Origin: Pipra filicauda
Taxonomy: Eukaryota; Chordata; Aves; Passeriformes; Pipridae
DNA: 64,000 nucleotides
Assembly (NCBI RefSeq): GCF_003945595.2
Contig: NW_024104084.1
Span: 124,001-188,000, forward strand
Direction of reading: 5' to 3'
The notes beneath the pieces were generated by a model, which had not been told where the DNA came from, ran no database searches, and was given only the letters and a program-made list of their open reading frames with translations. A program made the position numbers and the translations under genes. Positions 1 through 12,654 of the stretch are shown in pieces. How positions within the stretch are numbered: the first letter of the stretch is position 1; every line of letters begins with the position of its first letter.

Positions 1-2044
1 GTCTTTATTTTTTTCCCTACAACTTCCCACATTACGACCTTAGCCAAAACCTCACATCTGGCTGAAGATCTACTCCAGATGTAAGCAGTTGTAACTGAGA
101 GAGATTCTTAATAGATGAAAATATCCTAATACTGGTTTAATTACACAATTTTTTCAGTGATCCTGTGCATAAGGAGAAGGAAGGATGGTCTGATTGCTGA
201 CCTTGAGACTGGTAAAACTGTTATATCATACTCCTTATGTTCATTAGTTGTGTCTAATTTCAAAAGAGAGATAGATGATGCAGAGTTATAGTTTTAACCA
301 TATCTAGTTAAGCAAATATGTACACATTCATCTAAGATACTTGACTTTGGCAGCCCTACTCATTGACAATATGACACTGATCAAAGCTGTTAGGTTTCAT
401 AGTTTTTACACTTATCTGTCCCAGATATATGGAATACTTTTCTTTTTATTTTTAATATCAGCTCCCAAATCTGAAATGCAGGGATGCAAGCACTTCCTCA
501 CCTGGCAGGAATTCATCTCATCAATTCATTAACATTTATGATATATTCACGGATTGTGAGAACACAGACTGCACTTTATTTGGAGTTTCACCTCAGTGAG
601 ATCCCATCTGATCACTCATGGCTGAACCAGAGCGTGACTTGCCTGTGACAACCCTCCTCAGGCTGCCGAGACCTACCCTCCTTACTGCAGCCATGAAAAT
701 AAAGCAAAACCACAGCCTGTTATTACTACTGTGGCTTCACATTCTGGCTGGTTATAGAAGCGTCTGCAGAAGTCCTACTCTCTGAGCTGCTCCTGCAAGG
801 ATTGTATTAATTTTTCTGGTTTTGATTTTAATGTGGCATCATCTTATTTGCCCTCTCCTCAGACACGGAAAACCATCCCACACGCATTTTCAAAATGTAG
901 CTGGGGAGAGAATGGACTTTTGATCTAGGAGCAGCAAAGGGAACATGTATTTATTTTTGCTCCTAAATCCCAGCTAAGGACTCAGAATATATATTTATTA
1001 TATATAAATATAGAAACAGGAAATCTTGTCATATTCAATCTGTCTTTTTTGTTGCCACTATGTCCCCCCTGGCAGAAGATGTAGAAACACAGAAGCCACA
1101 CTTTGTATTATGGTTTCTTTTGTAGCTTTTAAATGGTTAATAAATGATTAATAGAGGTTTTTATAAATGTTAGAGTAGGTTTTGGAGGCTAAAAGGTCAA
1201 CAGTTGGCTTATAACAATCTATAATACACTTCACTCATGTCCCTCCAGCCATCCATAACACAGAATTCTTACATCTGCAGCTTCTAGCAATCATGTTTCA
1301 GTTCTTTGTAAACTGTTTATAGGTGGGATCCTGGTGTAAAATGTGACCGGGAATTGGACACCTTTTGCTGAAGTGCCTCAGACCAAGTCCAAAGAGGTCT
1401 CTTTGCATGGTGTCTAAATACTTTTGATCATTACAGTCTGCAGGACTTTGGAGCTCTTAGAGCAACATTTAAGTAATATTTATTGATTGATTTTGGAATT
1501 CCAAGATACTTTTTTTTTTTTTTTTTAATTAGCAGAATTAGGAAGGCAGATAGAGGCTTAGCTCTTACTCATACTACAGGTGGACTAAAGGTGAAAAATT
1601 GCACATGGGAGCCCCAGCTCAGGAGAAACATTTTTTCCTAGGGATGAGACACTGCAAGGGTATTGCCCTGGCACTATCGCAATGAATAAAAAAGGAAGAT
1701 GGAGAAGGAAATTATTTTTTTTCCTCCAGGCAGAATATTAGTATTTGATATGTAAGAATTTTCTTACTCATCTGCTAGAGCCAGCCTGTAGCCCAGAAAC
1801 TATCAGACATTGTGAAGGAGGAGAAATATCTTCCCAAAAATATTAATGATTTAAAGCTTTATTTACCACTCATAGAAACTCCTTTCTCTTACCATAGCGT
1901 TGCTTCAAGCAATTTTTCCAGCATTCTTGATCTGCTGTGTAAGAACAGTTTTGCCACTGTCTTTGGGATTCCTTAGGATTGTGTAGGGCCTGCCAGCTTT
2001 ACACTGACTTTCCTTCCCTGTAGTACTTAAGAGAATGTATAAAA
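1..2044. other. Unique AT-rich DNA, no gene seen
   Basis: No coding frame of note and no repeat I recognise. It contains an AT-only stretch near 986-1012 and a 17-nt T run at 1510-1526. Short open frames here have no recognisable domain or codon structure. Confidence 0.6.
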
Positions 2045-2722
2045 TACAGAATTATGTATCCTGTAGTCCAAACTCCTGCTCAAATCTGAGCTACTCAAGG
2101 CAGGTTTTTCAGGTATGATCCAGCTGATTCCTGAATGTCTCTCAAGGATGTAGTTCTTACACCTTCTCTGAGCCTTCCTGCTACAGAACTTGACCATTTT
2201 CAGGTGAGGACCAGGAAACCAATTGTAAACCCTACACTTGTATCTAATTGGAACTTTCTGTGTTGCAACATGTAGGGTTTTTCCCTTTTGCTGTGCACCT
2301 TCTAGGACAGGTTGTTCTGATTTTTGTCCTTGCCTCTTGTTAGGTCTCCCCAGAGCCATTCTCTGCTGAACACTGAATAAACCAAGTGCTCTCATTCTCT
2401 CCTTTTCCATGTGTGCCCCAGCCCTCTGCTTACTCTGGGGGGTCTCCCTTAGGCTTGTTCCAGTCTCTCCATGTCCTTCTTGTCTGGAGACCACAAAGTT
2501 GGACACAGAAAGGCTCCTGTTGCAGTCTCACGTGGGTCAAATAGAGGGAAAGACCACTTCCCAGGAGATGCTGGCTGTGTTGTTGCTTATGCAGCTCAGG
2601 ATGGGTCTGACCCCTTTGCTGCAAGGACATGTTGCTGACTCCTGTTCAACTTGTTTCCCACCAAGAAAATCTGCATTCTTTGCTGTCAAGCTGCTTTCTA
2701 CCTGGTTGACCCTGAACAATGG
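2045..2722 (-). mobile_element. CR1 LINE, 5'-truncated, old, minus strand
   Basis: Read on the minus strand this is the C-terminal part of CR1 ORF2 followed by the 3' UTR. On the plus strand the order of diagnostic words is that of a reversed CR1: GTAGTCCAA near the 3' end, TCCTGAATGTCTC, GGAACTTTCTGTGTTGCAAC, then the complement of the QRxxxxR/ELGLFS region near 2345-2400, and GGACATGTTGCTGACTCCTG near 2625. Frames on both strands are broken by indels and stops, so it encodes nothing. The terminal octamer repeat is not recognisable. Divergence is higher than in the CR1 copy at 44290-45195, so it is an older insertion. Confidence 0.8.
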
Positions 2723-3269
2723 CTGATACAGAATTTAATATTTTATTTTCTGTGACATTTACAATTTGAGAAATTAAACCAGGTAGACCAATTTTCCTAT
2801 TCCAGTAGTCCGTAATTCAGATTTTTTCCTATCTCCACTATAAAAATTCCTAACCTATTCATTGTTTATTCTTTTTCAAATCATGACAACATCATTAAAA
2901 AAAAAAAAGGTGGATCTTTGCCTATATGAAAAGAACCTAAAAAACCCAAGTAACATCCTTTTCTAGAGGCAAGCAAATTTCACACTACTCATAGACATAG
3001 AGTTTATTTTTCTTTCCTACACAAAGAAGTACAGACTGACTTATTTATTTTTTTTAAGTGTGAAAGATTGCTTGCCATGGTTTTCTTTTTATACATTTTA
3101 AGAGGGAAAAAATACCAACTGGGGAAAAGAACACTGAAGAAATAAATAATATTAATGTAGCCTCATACTCTCTGATTTTTTTCTGTCTGTAACAGAAAAT
3201 ACATGGAGATAGTTTCAAGGTTAAAAAAATATCAACCAGAGAGCACTAGTGCCAGAACTACTGTACTGT

Positions 3270-3283
3270 AGGGTTAGGGTTAG
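3270..3283 (+). repeat. Short telomere-like TTAGGG run
   Basis: AGGGTTAGGGTTAG, a little over two units of the vertebrate telomere hexamer, followed by one imperfect TTAG. It is too short to be more than a possible micro-interstitial telomeric repeat and may be chance. Confidence 0.3.
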
Positions 3284-5140
3284 TTAGCTGCTCAATATCT
3301 AAAGCCAGCTGAAAGGTATGTGAGCTGTAAAGATAACTGAAGGTCATTACTGCAAGTACACAAAAAAACTTATCAAAAGTGGAAGAATTGCACTTTATGT
3401 GTGATAGTCTGACTTGTTGGCTGATTTTCTGAAACTTTATTTTGGTCTTTATTCGATCCAAAAGGATTATAATTTTAGAAATATAAAAAAGGCAAAAAAA
3501 AACCCCAAAAAACACTTCTGTGTTTTGTGGACACCTCTTGGAGCATGTTGGCCCACTGCCTGTCATTCCTCGCCACAGAGTTATTAACATACCACGTGAT
3601 CTTACCCTTGTGCAGAAATATGAGCTGTTATTATTCAGCCATTCAAATTCTCCAAACTTAAGCATTTTTCCCTCAGCACATATAATAATTGCATCGGTAG
3701 TTAATTTTAGTAATCACACTTATTTGTTTGTTTTAGACAAACAGTAGCTTTGGTAGTCTGATTACCGCATAATATTTCTCTAAACTGCCACAGGGTTAAA
3801 GGAAAGTTATTGTCCTGTGTATGCTTTGAAAAATACATGGGTGTTCTGGAGATATTGTGGTTTTGAGATGTACTTTAGGGTAATTTCAGTACTTGGTCCT
3901 TTAAGAAATATTAAAGAGTTGAATAATGGAAGAGAGATTATGGTTATTAAATACGCAGAGGATCTGCAAGCACTTTGGAGTACAGGATTAGAATGTAAAA
4001 TGATCTTGACAAATTGGATAAATGGTCTGGAAAAATATGATGCAGTTTAAAAAGGACATATGCATTTAAAAATAACTAACTGCACAAATACAAGTTGAGG
4101 AACCAGTGATCAGAAAAAATTTCTGAATAAAGTAGATTTGATGCTTTTTTGTAAGTCACTTTCCTAACATGACTCAACAGTTCCATATTTAAATACAAAC
4201 CAAGGAAAAAATCCCCACCAGAATATTGGCATACATATGCAAAACTATCACATGCAATATATACAGTTAATCTTTCTGGTTTTCTTTCACTGGCCATTTT
4301 TCAGCTAAAGTGCTTCAACTGGTTGGAGGTGTCACATTTGAAGAAATAGATGAATCATCTCAGAAACGCCCAGAGGAGAGTAAGGTGACCTGTCAGATCC
4401 TAGAAAAATTAATCAAAGGGAAAAAAAATTGCTATTGTTTATTATAGCAATATAGTGAGAAAATATACGTTGGATATGTAAAGAAAAGGTAGATGCAAAG
4501 GCAAAGGTAAAACCTGCTTTCCTTGTTTGACACAAGAAATGTAGTGCACTATGACAGATTTTAGTCAGATTCTAGAAGAAGCTCCACACAAGTTAGTAAA
4601 TACAAAGCTAAACAGATATCTGTCAGGATCAACAGCTGTTGATCCCATTTTAGGGAAGAGGGAAGGACTATATACCCTCTGAGACTTCTCCTAAGCCCTA
4701 TCATCAATGATCCTATAAATCAGATCATTAACAAGTAAAAGAATATAAAAGACAGAAAATGTTACCAAAATTATTTTCTCAGAGTGGGAAGTATATGCTT
4801 TTCAAGTGCTCTGAGAATTTAATACAACTTAGGAGTAGCAACAAGAAAATCAAAACTTGTCTTTTGAAAGTTTCCTTTCCTAAGGAAATGCTCTGTTCCC
4901 TTTGTCTGGAGACAATAAATTCATGATTTTTTTCTCATGCTGCATTTCTACAAAATGTTTTTCAGGTGCAAAAAAGGACATTCAGGCTTTCTTTCCTTTC
5001 CAGAAGCAGCAGCACTGCAGAAAATATATAGTATTTTTTGCAAATCAAGGCAATGAAAACCTACATAAGAATTTTAGTGTTGATATTGGGTTTCTTACTG
5101 TGTTGGGTTTCTAACTAAAACAATAGTAATGTGGATTATA

Positions 5141-5166
5141 TGTGAGTGTGAGTGTGTGTGTGTGTG
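5141..5166 (+). repeat. TG-rich microsatellite
   Basis: A short (TG)n/(TGAG) stretch with interruptions, immediately upstream of the CR1 insertion. Confidence 0.6.
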
Positions 5167-5294
5167 AAATAAGTAAATGGATTTATGACGTACATTGAGG
5201 GAGCAAGGGTACAAACTGTTCTTCTTCATGCTCCATTTCAAACTGCATATGGGTTGAATCCTTCCTTCCCATGCTTTCATCACATACGTGATTT

Positions 5295-6519
5295 TGGTTG
5301 GCATGTCTCAGTTTGGGAGGTATTGAAAAACAGCTGTCAGTCAATGCAGTCATCAGTCACAGCCAGTATGGCTTCATGAGGGGGAAGTCCTGTTTGTTGA
5401 ACCTAATTTCTTTCTATGACAGGGTAACACATCTAACTGATCAAGGGAAGCCAGTAGATATAATAATTTTGGATTTCAGTGAAGATTTTTATGTGTCCCT
5501 CTCCATATCCCTGTGGACAAAATCTCTAGCACAAAAGCTGGAAAAACACACCATGAAGTGGGTGAACAACTGGGCCACAGGTTGGGCACAAATAGTTATA
5601 GTGAATGGGGTGACATCAGACTGGTGTTTGGTCACTAGTGTGGTTCTGCAGGGCTCCATCCTTGGCCCAGTTCTCTTCAATGTCTTCACGAATTATATGG
5701 ATGAAGGACTCAAAGGAATACTAAGTAAATCTGCTGATGACACCAAGTTGGGAGGAGTTTTTGACTCCCTTAAAGGCAGGAAGGCCCTGTAGAGAGACCT
5801 CAACAAATTAGAGAGGTGAGCAATCACCAGCCATATGAAGTTTAACAAAGGCAAGTATCAGATTCAGCACCTGGGAAGGGGCAACCCTGGATGTATGGAC
5901 AGACAGGGGAATGAGAGGCTGAAAATCAGGGCCAGAAAAGGGCCCTGGGAGTCCTGGTCGATGGCCAGTTGTCCATGAGTCAGCAGTGCCCTGGCAGCCA
6001 GGAGGCCAACCCTGTCCTGGGGGGAACCAGGCCCAACATCACCAGCCAGGCCAGGAAGAGGATTGTCCCGCTCTGCTCTGCCCTGGGGCAGCCTCACCTC
6101 AAATATTGGGGCAGTTTTGGGCACCACAATATAAGGAAGATATTGAGCCATTAGAGAGTGTCCAAAGGAGGGCAATGAATGTGATGACGGGCCTTCAGGG
6201 GAAGCTGTGTGAGGAGCAGCTGAGGGCACTTGGTCTGTTCAGCTGGAAGAGATTGATGGGAGACCTCATTGCGGTTACAACTTCCTTGTCAGGGGAAGAA
6301 GAGGGGCAGGCACTGATATCTTCTCACTGGGGACTAGGACTTGAGGAAACATCATGAAGCTGAGTCAGGGGAGGTTTAGGTTGGATATCAGGAAGAGGTT
6401 TTTCACCCAGAGGGTGGTTGGGCACTGGAACAAGATCTCCAGGGCAGTGGTCACAGCACCAAACCTGTCTGAGTTCAAGAAACATTTGAACCACACTCTC
6501 AGGTACATGGTGTGACTCT
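5295..6519 (+). mobile_element. CR1 LINE (ORF2 RT part and start of 3' UTR), degenerate
   Basis: Plus-strand CR1 truncated at its 5' end inside ORF2. Conceptual translation from 5298 to 5792 gives the reverse-transcriptase core: [20 protein letters not shown] (normally SQHGFxxGKSCLTNLISFYD), LDFSEDF (normally LDFSKAFD, the first catalytic aspartate block), a [11 protein letters not shown] block, and SADDTKLGG where the family has FADD. The catalytic box is therefore changed from F to S, and the frame ends at a stop at 5790-5792. Downstream, shifted frames continue with the typical QRRAMN...ELRALGLFS region near 6160-6250 and the HW-x-R/K motif near 6420. The element is dead. Its 3' end is rearranged (next two entries). 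Confidence 0.85.
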
Positions 6520-6525
6520 CAGAAC

Positions 6526-6577
6526 CATAGAATAGAATATGCTGAGTTGGAAGGGATCCATCAGGATTCTAGTTCAA
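6526..6577 (-). mobile_element. Inverted CR1 3'-terminal segment inside CR1
   Basis: CATAGAATAGAATATG followed by GAGTTGGAAGGGATCCATC is the reverse complement of a CR1 3' terminus. It pairs with 6659-6706 (the CTTCCAACTCAGTATGCTC region), so the two form the arms of a fold-back separated by about 80-100 bases. The junction to the following plus-strand segment falls on shared sequence AGTTCAA. Confidence 0.75.
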
Positions 6578-6712
6578 GAAGTGTTTGGACAATGCTGTCA
6601 GGCACATGATGGGATTCTTGGGGTATCCTGTGCAAGACCAGGAGTTGGACTCGATTGTGATGGGTCCCTTCCAACTCAGTATGCTCTATGATTCCATTAT
6701 TCTATGACTCAA
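6571..6712 (+). mobile_element. Second CR1 3' UTR copy, plus strand
   Basis: AGTTCAAGAAGTGTTTGGAC through to ATTCCATTATTCTATGACTC is a complete CR1 3' tail. Its first 48 bases repeat, with mismatches, the sequence at 6471-6519 about 100 bases upstream, so the 3' UTR segment is present twice in direct orientation around the inverted piece. Either a second CR1 copy landed here or the tail was duplicated by template switching. Confidence 0.75.
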
Positions 6713-8314
6713 GCTGATTGAGAATTACTGACTTTCTCTGTGTGATTAAAGAGCTTATCAATTACTAAGTGGTCCTCACTGAGTCAGTAGTTCAGTTTCT
6801 CTAGCAGTTCACTGAGTTGATGAAATCAGTTCTCTGTGGTTTGATTTAGAGTGTGAAGCGATGCTGTCATTGACATAATTCACTATTTTGACCTCTAGAA
6901 TCCTTGTTATTCTGGAACTAGGTTCTGAGTCCTTTCAGCTGAATCTACTTTTTTTAGTTTTCCCTATAAAATTCACGAAGTTTCAGAAGAAGAAAGAGGA
7001 CAATTCTTTGTGTTGATAGTTTAAGCATGGCATTCAACTTCACATTCATTTTTGATTAAAATGTAACCAAAGTTGCTTATTCCAGATCTGGTAGGGGTTT
7101 GTTTTGAATGTGTGTCTCATGTCTGGCATAAATTAAACAGCCTTACTAAACCATTGCAGGGACTTTTGGGGCTTTAATGTAAAGTTTTAAATATCTCAGG
7201 CACAGACATGCAGAAGTAAGACCATGTATATGTTTGCATTTTTCACAAAACAAAATCTTATCTTTCAGCCACTCTAATTTTAGCTCCTTTGACTTTCAAA
7301 AAAAATTGTTATTTTTCTGACTAGCCATGCAAACGATTGTAACAGATTGATCACTTTTATCTCATGCAGGGGTCAGTAACCAGAACTCAGTCATATTCTT
7401 TTCTCATCATATCTGGCCAGAATTACAGAAACGCTGCCCAACCAGAGCTGAACCTTCAGAGGAAGCAACAGAGAAAATCCAGATGGAAATAGCAGTGGCC
7501 AGCTATTATCGTAGCTGATGTGACTTTTTTTGATACACTAGCTGAATTAAAAAATGAGATGAGAAGGAAGAGAAGCCAAATGGAATAACCAAAATAACGT
7601 ATGAATCTAGTGGTAGACGTGGAAAATCCAATCTCCAAATTCTCACCTGAAACTGTACCTTTCAAAGTTAAGCACATCTTAAGAAGTGCTGTACAAAAGA
7701 ATTGCTTAACTGGTATTTCAGAAATTAGAGATATATACAAGTGTAGTAGGAACACAGTGTCCTCTCCTTTTTTAGAAGTTAAACACATCGAGACAGAGAT
7801 AAGAAATGTCACATCAAAATGGACACTAATTAGCAGTCTTATTGGCAGTCTTACCGGAGGGGTCAAGAACAGAATTTAAAACTGCTCTGAAAATAAAGTG
7901 ACTGTCCAGCAAAACCTGGTATTTCAGTATCTCTGTTTGGAAGCACAAGGAAAAGTCAAAGTAATGAACATATTACAGAAGGAAAACTTCTGAAATCTGT
8001 CTTTTTGGAGAGGTCACAATGCAAAATTCACTATTTTTAATACAAACGCTACAACTTGTTGATCATTTTCACTTAATAAAATTGCCAATTAAAACAATAT
8101 GTTCCATTATCTTTCACAATCTTCCTTTCCTAGGCCACCAAATCAACAGTTTAAAAGAAGAAGAAGGAAATTACACTGATGACGTTTGCTAAAAAAAATA
8201 AAAAAATGAAGAGAGAAAGATAGTGTTGTGTTGTTTGTTTGGATTTTTCTTTTGATTTTGTTTTATTTTGATTTTGGGGTTTGTTTCAGTTTGTTTAAGG
8301 AGATAAAGAAAAAG
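6713..8314. other. Unique DNA, no gene seen
   Basis: AT-rich. Opposite-strand overlapping frames at 7456-7866 (minus) and 7601-7879 (plus) have no recognisable domain. T/G-rich sequence lies just before the next CR1 (about 8225-8300). Confidence 0.55.
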
Positions 8315-8448
8315 CATAGAATCATAGAATGGTTTGTGTTGGAAGGGACTTTAAAGATCATCTAGTTCCAACCCTTCTGCCACAGGCAGGGACACCTTCC
8401 ACTGGACCAGGTTGCTCCAAGTCCTATCCAGCCTGGCCTTGAACACAG
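8315..8448 (-). mobile_element. CR1 LINE 3' end, minus strand
   Basis: CATAGAATCATAGAATGG, then GTTGGAAGGGACTTTAAAG and CCAACCCTTCTGCCACAGG, then GACACCTTCCACTGGACCAG and GGCCTTGAACA. This is the standard reverse complement of the avian CR1 3' UTR. Only about 135 bases are present, a typical severely 5'-truncated copy. No open frame. Confidence 0.95.
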
Positions 8449-8664
8449 AAAAATCAAACAGCTTCACTAGCAGTGTTATGCTTGCTGTAGAAATGGACAT
8501 ACGAATCTTGTTTACAGAAATTTCAGTCTAACTCTTTGTTTTTTTGTATCAAAAATTACACTTAATTTTTTTTAAATATTTCCTTTTTTTTTTTTTTCCC
8601 CCCTACATAAAGATAAAACCAAACCAATAATTTCCTTAAACACTATGGAGTGGATGTTCAACTG

Positions 8665-8728
8665 TCATGGTTGTAAAAGTGCAGTGAAGTAAGTGGAGCC
8701 TCACTGATTTACACCTGCTGAAGGATTG
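8665..8728. repeat. Ancient amniote palindromic repeat fragment
   Basis: GTGGAGCCTCACTGATTTAC followed by ACCTGCTGAAGGATT resembles the old archosaur/turtle interspersed repeat with the words CAATGGAGC...GATTTACACCAGCTGAGGATCTGG. It is highly diverged and the family assignment is from memory. Confidence 0.5.
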
Positions 8729-10140
8729 GATTAGTATGAAAAGTCAAAGGAGTTACACATTTATCACATTCCTCCACTGTCTCATGTATCACACTGCATT
8801 TTGCTATTGCAAGGGAAGTTTGGAAAGAATGGGTGAAAGTAGATAAAAGGTTATTAGTTAATACATTCATGTCTTTATAGAAGTAGCATTCAGAAGAGGA
8901 AATAAAAAAACTGCCCTGTCCACGCTGAAATCTGCCATATAGTACAAGAAATATCAGAGAACCCAATGTACCATATGGAAAGCTCTCTGCAAGACAGCGT
9001 CTCTGTTCTTCTAGAGACCACTGTAGAGAAGAGATGGATTTTACATTTTTCATTAGTGTACAGCTTAGACAGTTGAACTCTATTATAATGTCTTCAGGAA
9101 GTATCTGATCCATTCTATTATCACTATGACAAAGAGAAAGAATTGCTTATGATTTCAGAAAGGTCACACTAAACTGATGTTCTGCCTGTATGTGCTTTAG
9201 CTATGATGGTGATAATAATAATAAAAAAAAGTTTAAAGATGAAGTTTACAGTCAGACATACTGGGGGCAGGGGGGAGAAGACTTAAAAATTAACATTTGA
9301 AAAGAAATTCTTATCTACAAGACATTTTCTAACCTTCTTATTTTTCGTCAGCACACCTGCTGGCAGTTAGTATATTTATACATGTACATATAAACAGGGG
9401 ACAAGATTCTGATAGCAGTTCCTAGAGGGTAAATGTAATGTTGTTGTAATAAAAGCACTGAAACAGACCATTATTATTAACAGTTATGTATGTACTAAGA
9501 TCTATCTGCCTGGCTGATCTGGGGCAGGTATGAGATAGTTCTGACCACGGTGCGAGACACAAGTGAGCTCCAATTTAAAAGGTGTGTTGGTGGAGTTACT
9601 GTGTTGTTCAGCCCAAGATAATTCAGTTACCCTCCCACCAGAGCTTATTATTTTTGGCTCATAGCTCAACAGCAACTGCATGGCTTGGAGCAAGGGCAGG
9701 CCAAATTCTTGCATGTGTTACAGATAGATAATATCACATTCAATATATCCCCTGTAATGCCTCGAAACAAAGGTGGGCTCCTTTTGTGGTAGATGCTTTG
9801 CACATGCACGGCAGATGATGATTTCGCCCTGCAGAGCTTGGCAATAAGCATCTAATAATTGTTAATTCTTTTTGTCATGTTTGTAATAATATTAATCATG
9901 ATGAAGATCCTAGGCTGCTGAGGTAGTTGTGTTAAGGAAAGAATGAAGGAATAATTCCAAGGAGCAAACCCAAGCACCAATGAAACCAAGGAGACAACCA
10001 GAAAAAATTTAAAATGCATAGAAATGTAGCTGTTTTGAAATGTATTCCCATGGAGTATAAAGGAATGAACTAACATCACTAGATGGGGGAAAACCAGATA
10101 TAAATCCATTGGAAGAGGTGGTTTCTGCAGGGCCTGAGAC

Positions 10141-10200
10141 ATTTCCCATTTTCCTGGTTAAGTGCTGAACCTTTCTCATTTTTCTGGTTAAGTTCTGAAC
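10141..10200 (+). repeat. 30-bp tandem duplication (two copies)
   Basis: 10141-10170 and 10171-10200 are near-identical 30-mers sharing TGGTTAAGT(G/T)CTGAAC, with a few substitutions. A simple local duplication. Confidence 0.85.
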
Positions 10201-11210
10201 CTCTATCCAGAGTAGGGAGTGGCAAAGAAACCACAGCATGAATGAAAGGGACACAGAAAACAATAGAAAAGTTTTCTTGGTTATTTAGATGAACTAACAA
10301 AATGAAGAAATGAAAAAGGTAACTTTGACAAGTGACATTTCAGAAGTTTTGAAGCCTGAAAATTTTTCAAAGTGACTTCTTCAGCAGAAAAACCACCTAG
10401 ACAGTCATTGACCCATAATAGCCATCAGTATAAAGGCAAAAACAGAAAAAAATGAATCACAGATAAAGTAAAAAGCACTGATTCAGAACTCAGTAGATTC
10501 TTTAGCATAATTCTTCCATTTTCATTTTGCTTCTTTCATTTTCTTGTTGCAAATATAGCTCTATAAACCATAGAAATAAGCTGCATGCAATTAAAATGGC
10601 ATAATAGCTGAAAGGAAAGCATTGATAATTATGTTAAAATCTATAAAATTAGAAGAGTCTAACACTGCTTAGAGTTCATGCTTTGTCATCTGTCAGCATT
10701 TGCAGCTCTATTGTAACCTAGATCTAAAGCTTCTCCTTCCTGAGCTAACTTCTCTTACAACTTATGGGTTAGTGGTGATTTTTTTTCCCCTTTCAGTTTG
10801 TGCAACATAGTTCTCAATTCTTTTAACAATTTAGGGGTCTTAAAACAGACGAAATAACATTCAACTTTAATGAAATATTTTGTGATATATTTTTGTGAGC
10901 TTAGAGAGTCCATAGATCTGCCACGATCCATCCTGTGCTCTTTCCTTCAGTAAAACAGTTGGGGAAGCAACTTTCATCTCTATACACATCAGAGAGTTTG
11001 GAAAAGTATTGTCCCCAGTCACCATTTTAATCACAGCAATAAAAGACAAACTGCACAAAGAATCTAGAGAACTGGAACAGGCTTTATCTGTGACTGGATC
11101 CAGCAATGAATTTAAGCACAGGCTTAAGAGCTTTGCTTGGATCGAGGATTTACAGTGCAATCAAAAAACTAGTGAAATCAATAGAAAAACTGTTATTGAT
11201 GTCACTGGGT

Positions 11211-11305
11211 ATTGGATCGTGCCCTTAATGAACTAACTAGGGGCTGCAGTGCTGCATCTTAAGGGCCTAATCCAATATCTATTAAACTTAACTGAAGGGG
11301 AGACT
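11211..11305. repeat. Ancient hairpin-type interspersed repeat
   Basis: ATTGGATCGTGCCC (11211-11224) and GGGCCTAATCCAAT (11263-11276) are inverted copies matching at 11 of 14 positions. GGGCCTGATCCAA...ATTGAA is the start of a well-known ancient sauropsid palindromic repeat, and the flank ATTAAACTTAACTGAAGGGG fits its continuation. MITE-like in form; transposase family unknown. Confidence 0.5.
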
Positions 11306-12654
11306 GGATTTAGATATTATTTAACACTGTAGTTTGAGATTTTCAGAAAGAGTTTAAGTGATGCTTGTCAAAAAGAATGTTAATTTCAAACTGGAGTAAA
11401 ATAACTATGAGCTTCTGTCTAGACATCTTAGATGCTAAAAGCTGTGAATACAATGTAGTATAATCTATCAGAAAGTAATGAAAAAAGTACAAGACTAACA
11501 GATATCCTGAATTATACACAGGTTGGTGGATGTGCACTTCTTTTTCATCTCTGTCAATTCACTCTGACTCCCTGTTAAGGTCACAGTAAGCATTGGTCAA
11601 ATATATGCACCTCCCCCCGCTCTTACCCCTTCAAAACCTTTTTCCATTTGACATGAGGAGGTAACCTATATAATTCAGTCACTTATTCCACCAACACTCA
11701 TAAAGCTCCAAAATTCAAAGACTGAAATGCAGTGAAATGAATTTAATCTTCTGATCCTAAGGAAAGTTGCCATTTGAACAGTCATCTCAAGTCTTCTCTG
11801 TTGAGAATAATGTCTACTTCATCCTTTTTCCTCTTCTTAGTGTACTTATTTCAGTCCAGATTTTCAGTCCCAATTTCAGAAGACAGACTACCCCCAACTG
11901 TAGTTGAAATCCCTGAGAGTGTTTAAGAACAAAGGATGCATTTTCTTGACGATTTTGCATTCCATACAATGATGAAGGAAAGAAACGTCATTTAAGACAT
12001 CTACTTGAAATCTAGTCAGTAATAATAATAATTAGTAAGCTACAACCACTTCAGAATTGATCAGAATGATTCAATTCCAACATTTCCCTTATGCATTCAA
12101 ACACTTTGGTTTCATTGTTCAATTCCATTCTTCTTCTTTCTGTTGTGAGGGCTTGAAGACTCAAACAAACAATTAAGGAAGCGGTACATTAAAAAGGACT
12201 ACTTGACATCCTGAAAAAAACATATACATACAGAAAGAGGAAACAAGGTTTAATCTAAATAATAGTAAATGTATTTTTTGTTACTACCAATAGGCACATT
12301 TTTTCCATGCAGAATAACAACAATTGAGTGTCCTTTAAGACCTTAAGTGAATGGCAATCATTTTTCATATCCGAAGTGAATTGCTCATTTCAGTAAGTGT
12401 TTACATATTCCGGGCTTTCATTTCTGAAAATGCATCATTTTTACCATCACAAGAAGCTAATTAAGTGCACAGCTTCCTTATGGAAGTACATAAAAAAAGG
12501 GTTATGATAGAATCATTGTGTTCCTTCTTCTTAGGTAGACACTTGAGAAGTTGATCCAAGTTTAGAGGAAATTCATTTCCCAAAGATGACTTCAACTGTA
12601 GAACAAAGAAATTTAAGGATGCTCAAAAAGCTCTAGAGAAGTTATTTGTATATG

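Larger units (their letters stand above)
2723..5294. other. Unique DNA, no gene seen
   Basis: AT-rich sequence with short A and T runs. The longest minus-strand frame (3258-3665) and plus-strand frame (3817-4050) show no domain, signal or conserved-looking pattern and are taken as chance frames. A TG-rich microsatellite lies near 5141-5166. Confidence 0.55.
8449..11210. other. Mostly unique DNA, no gene seen
   Basis: Contains the ancient repeat at 8665-8728 and the tandem duplication at 10141-10200. The minus-strand frame 8709-9113 (134 codons) partly overlaps the ancient repeat and shows no domain. A T run lies near 8584-8598. Confidence 0.55.

Noticed and set aside
3270..3283. Interstitial telomere relic
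   Set aside because: Only about 2.3 hexamers; could be chance. Kept as a low-confidence feature, not as a finding.
8709..9113. 134-codon minus-strand frame as a possible gene
   Set aside because: No domain, no splice context, and its start region overlaps an ancient repeat. Length is within chance expectation for this window.
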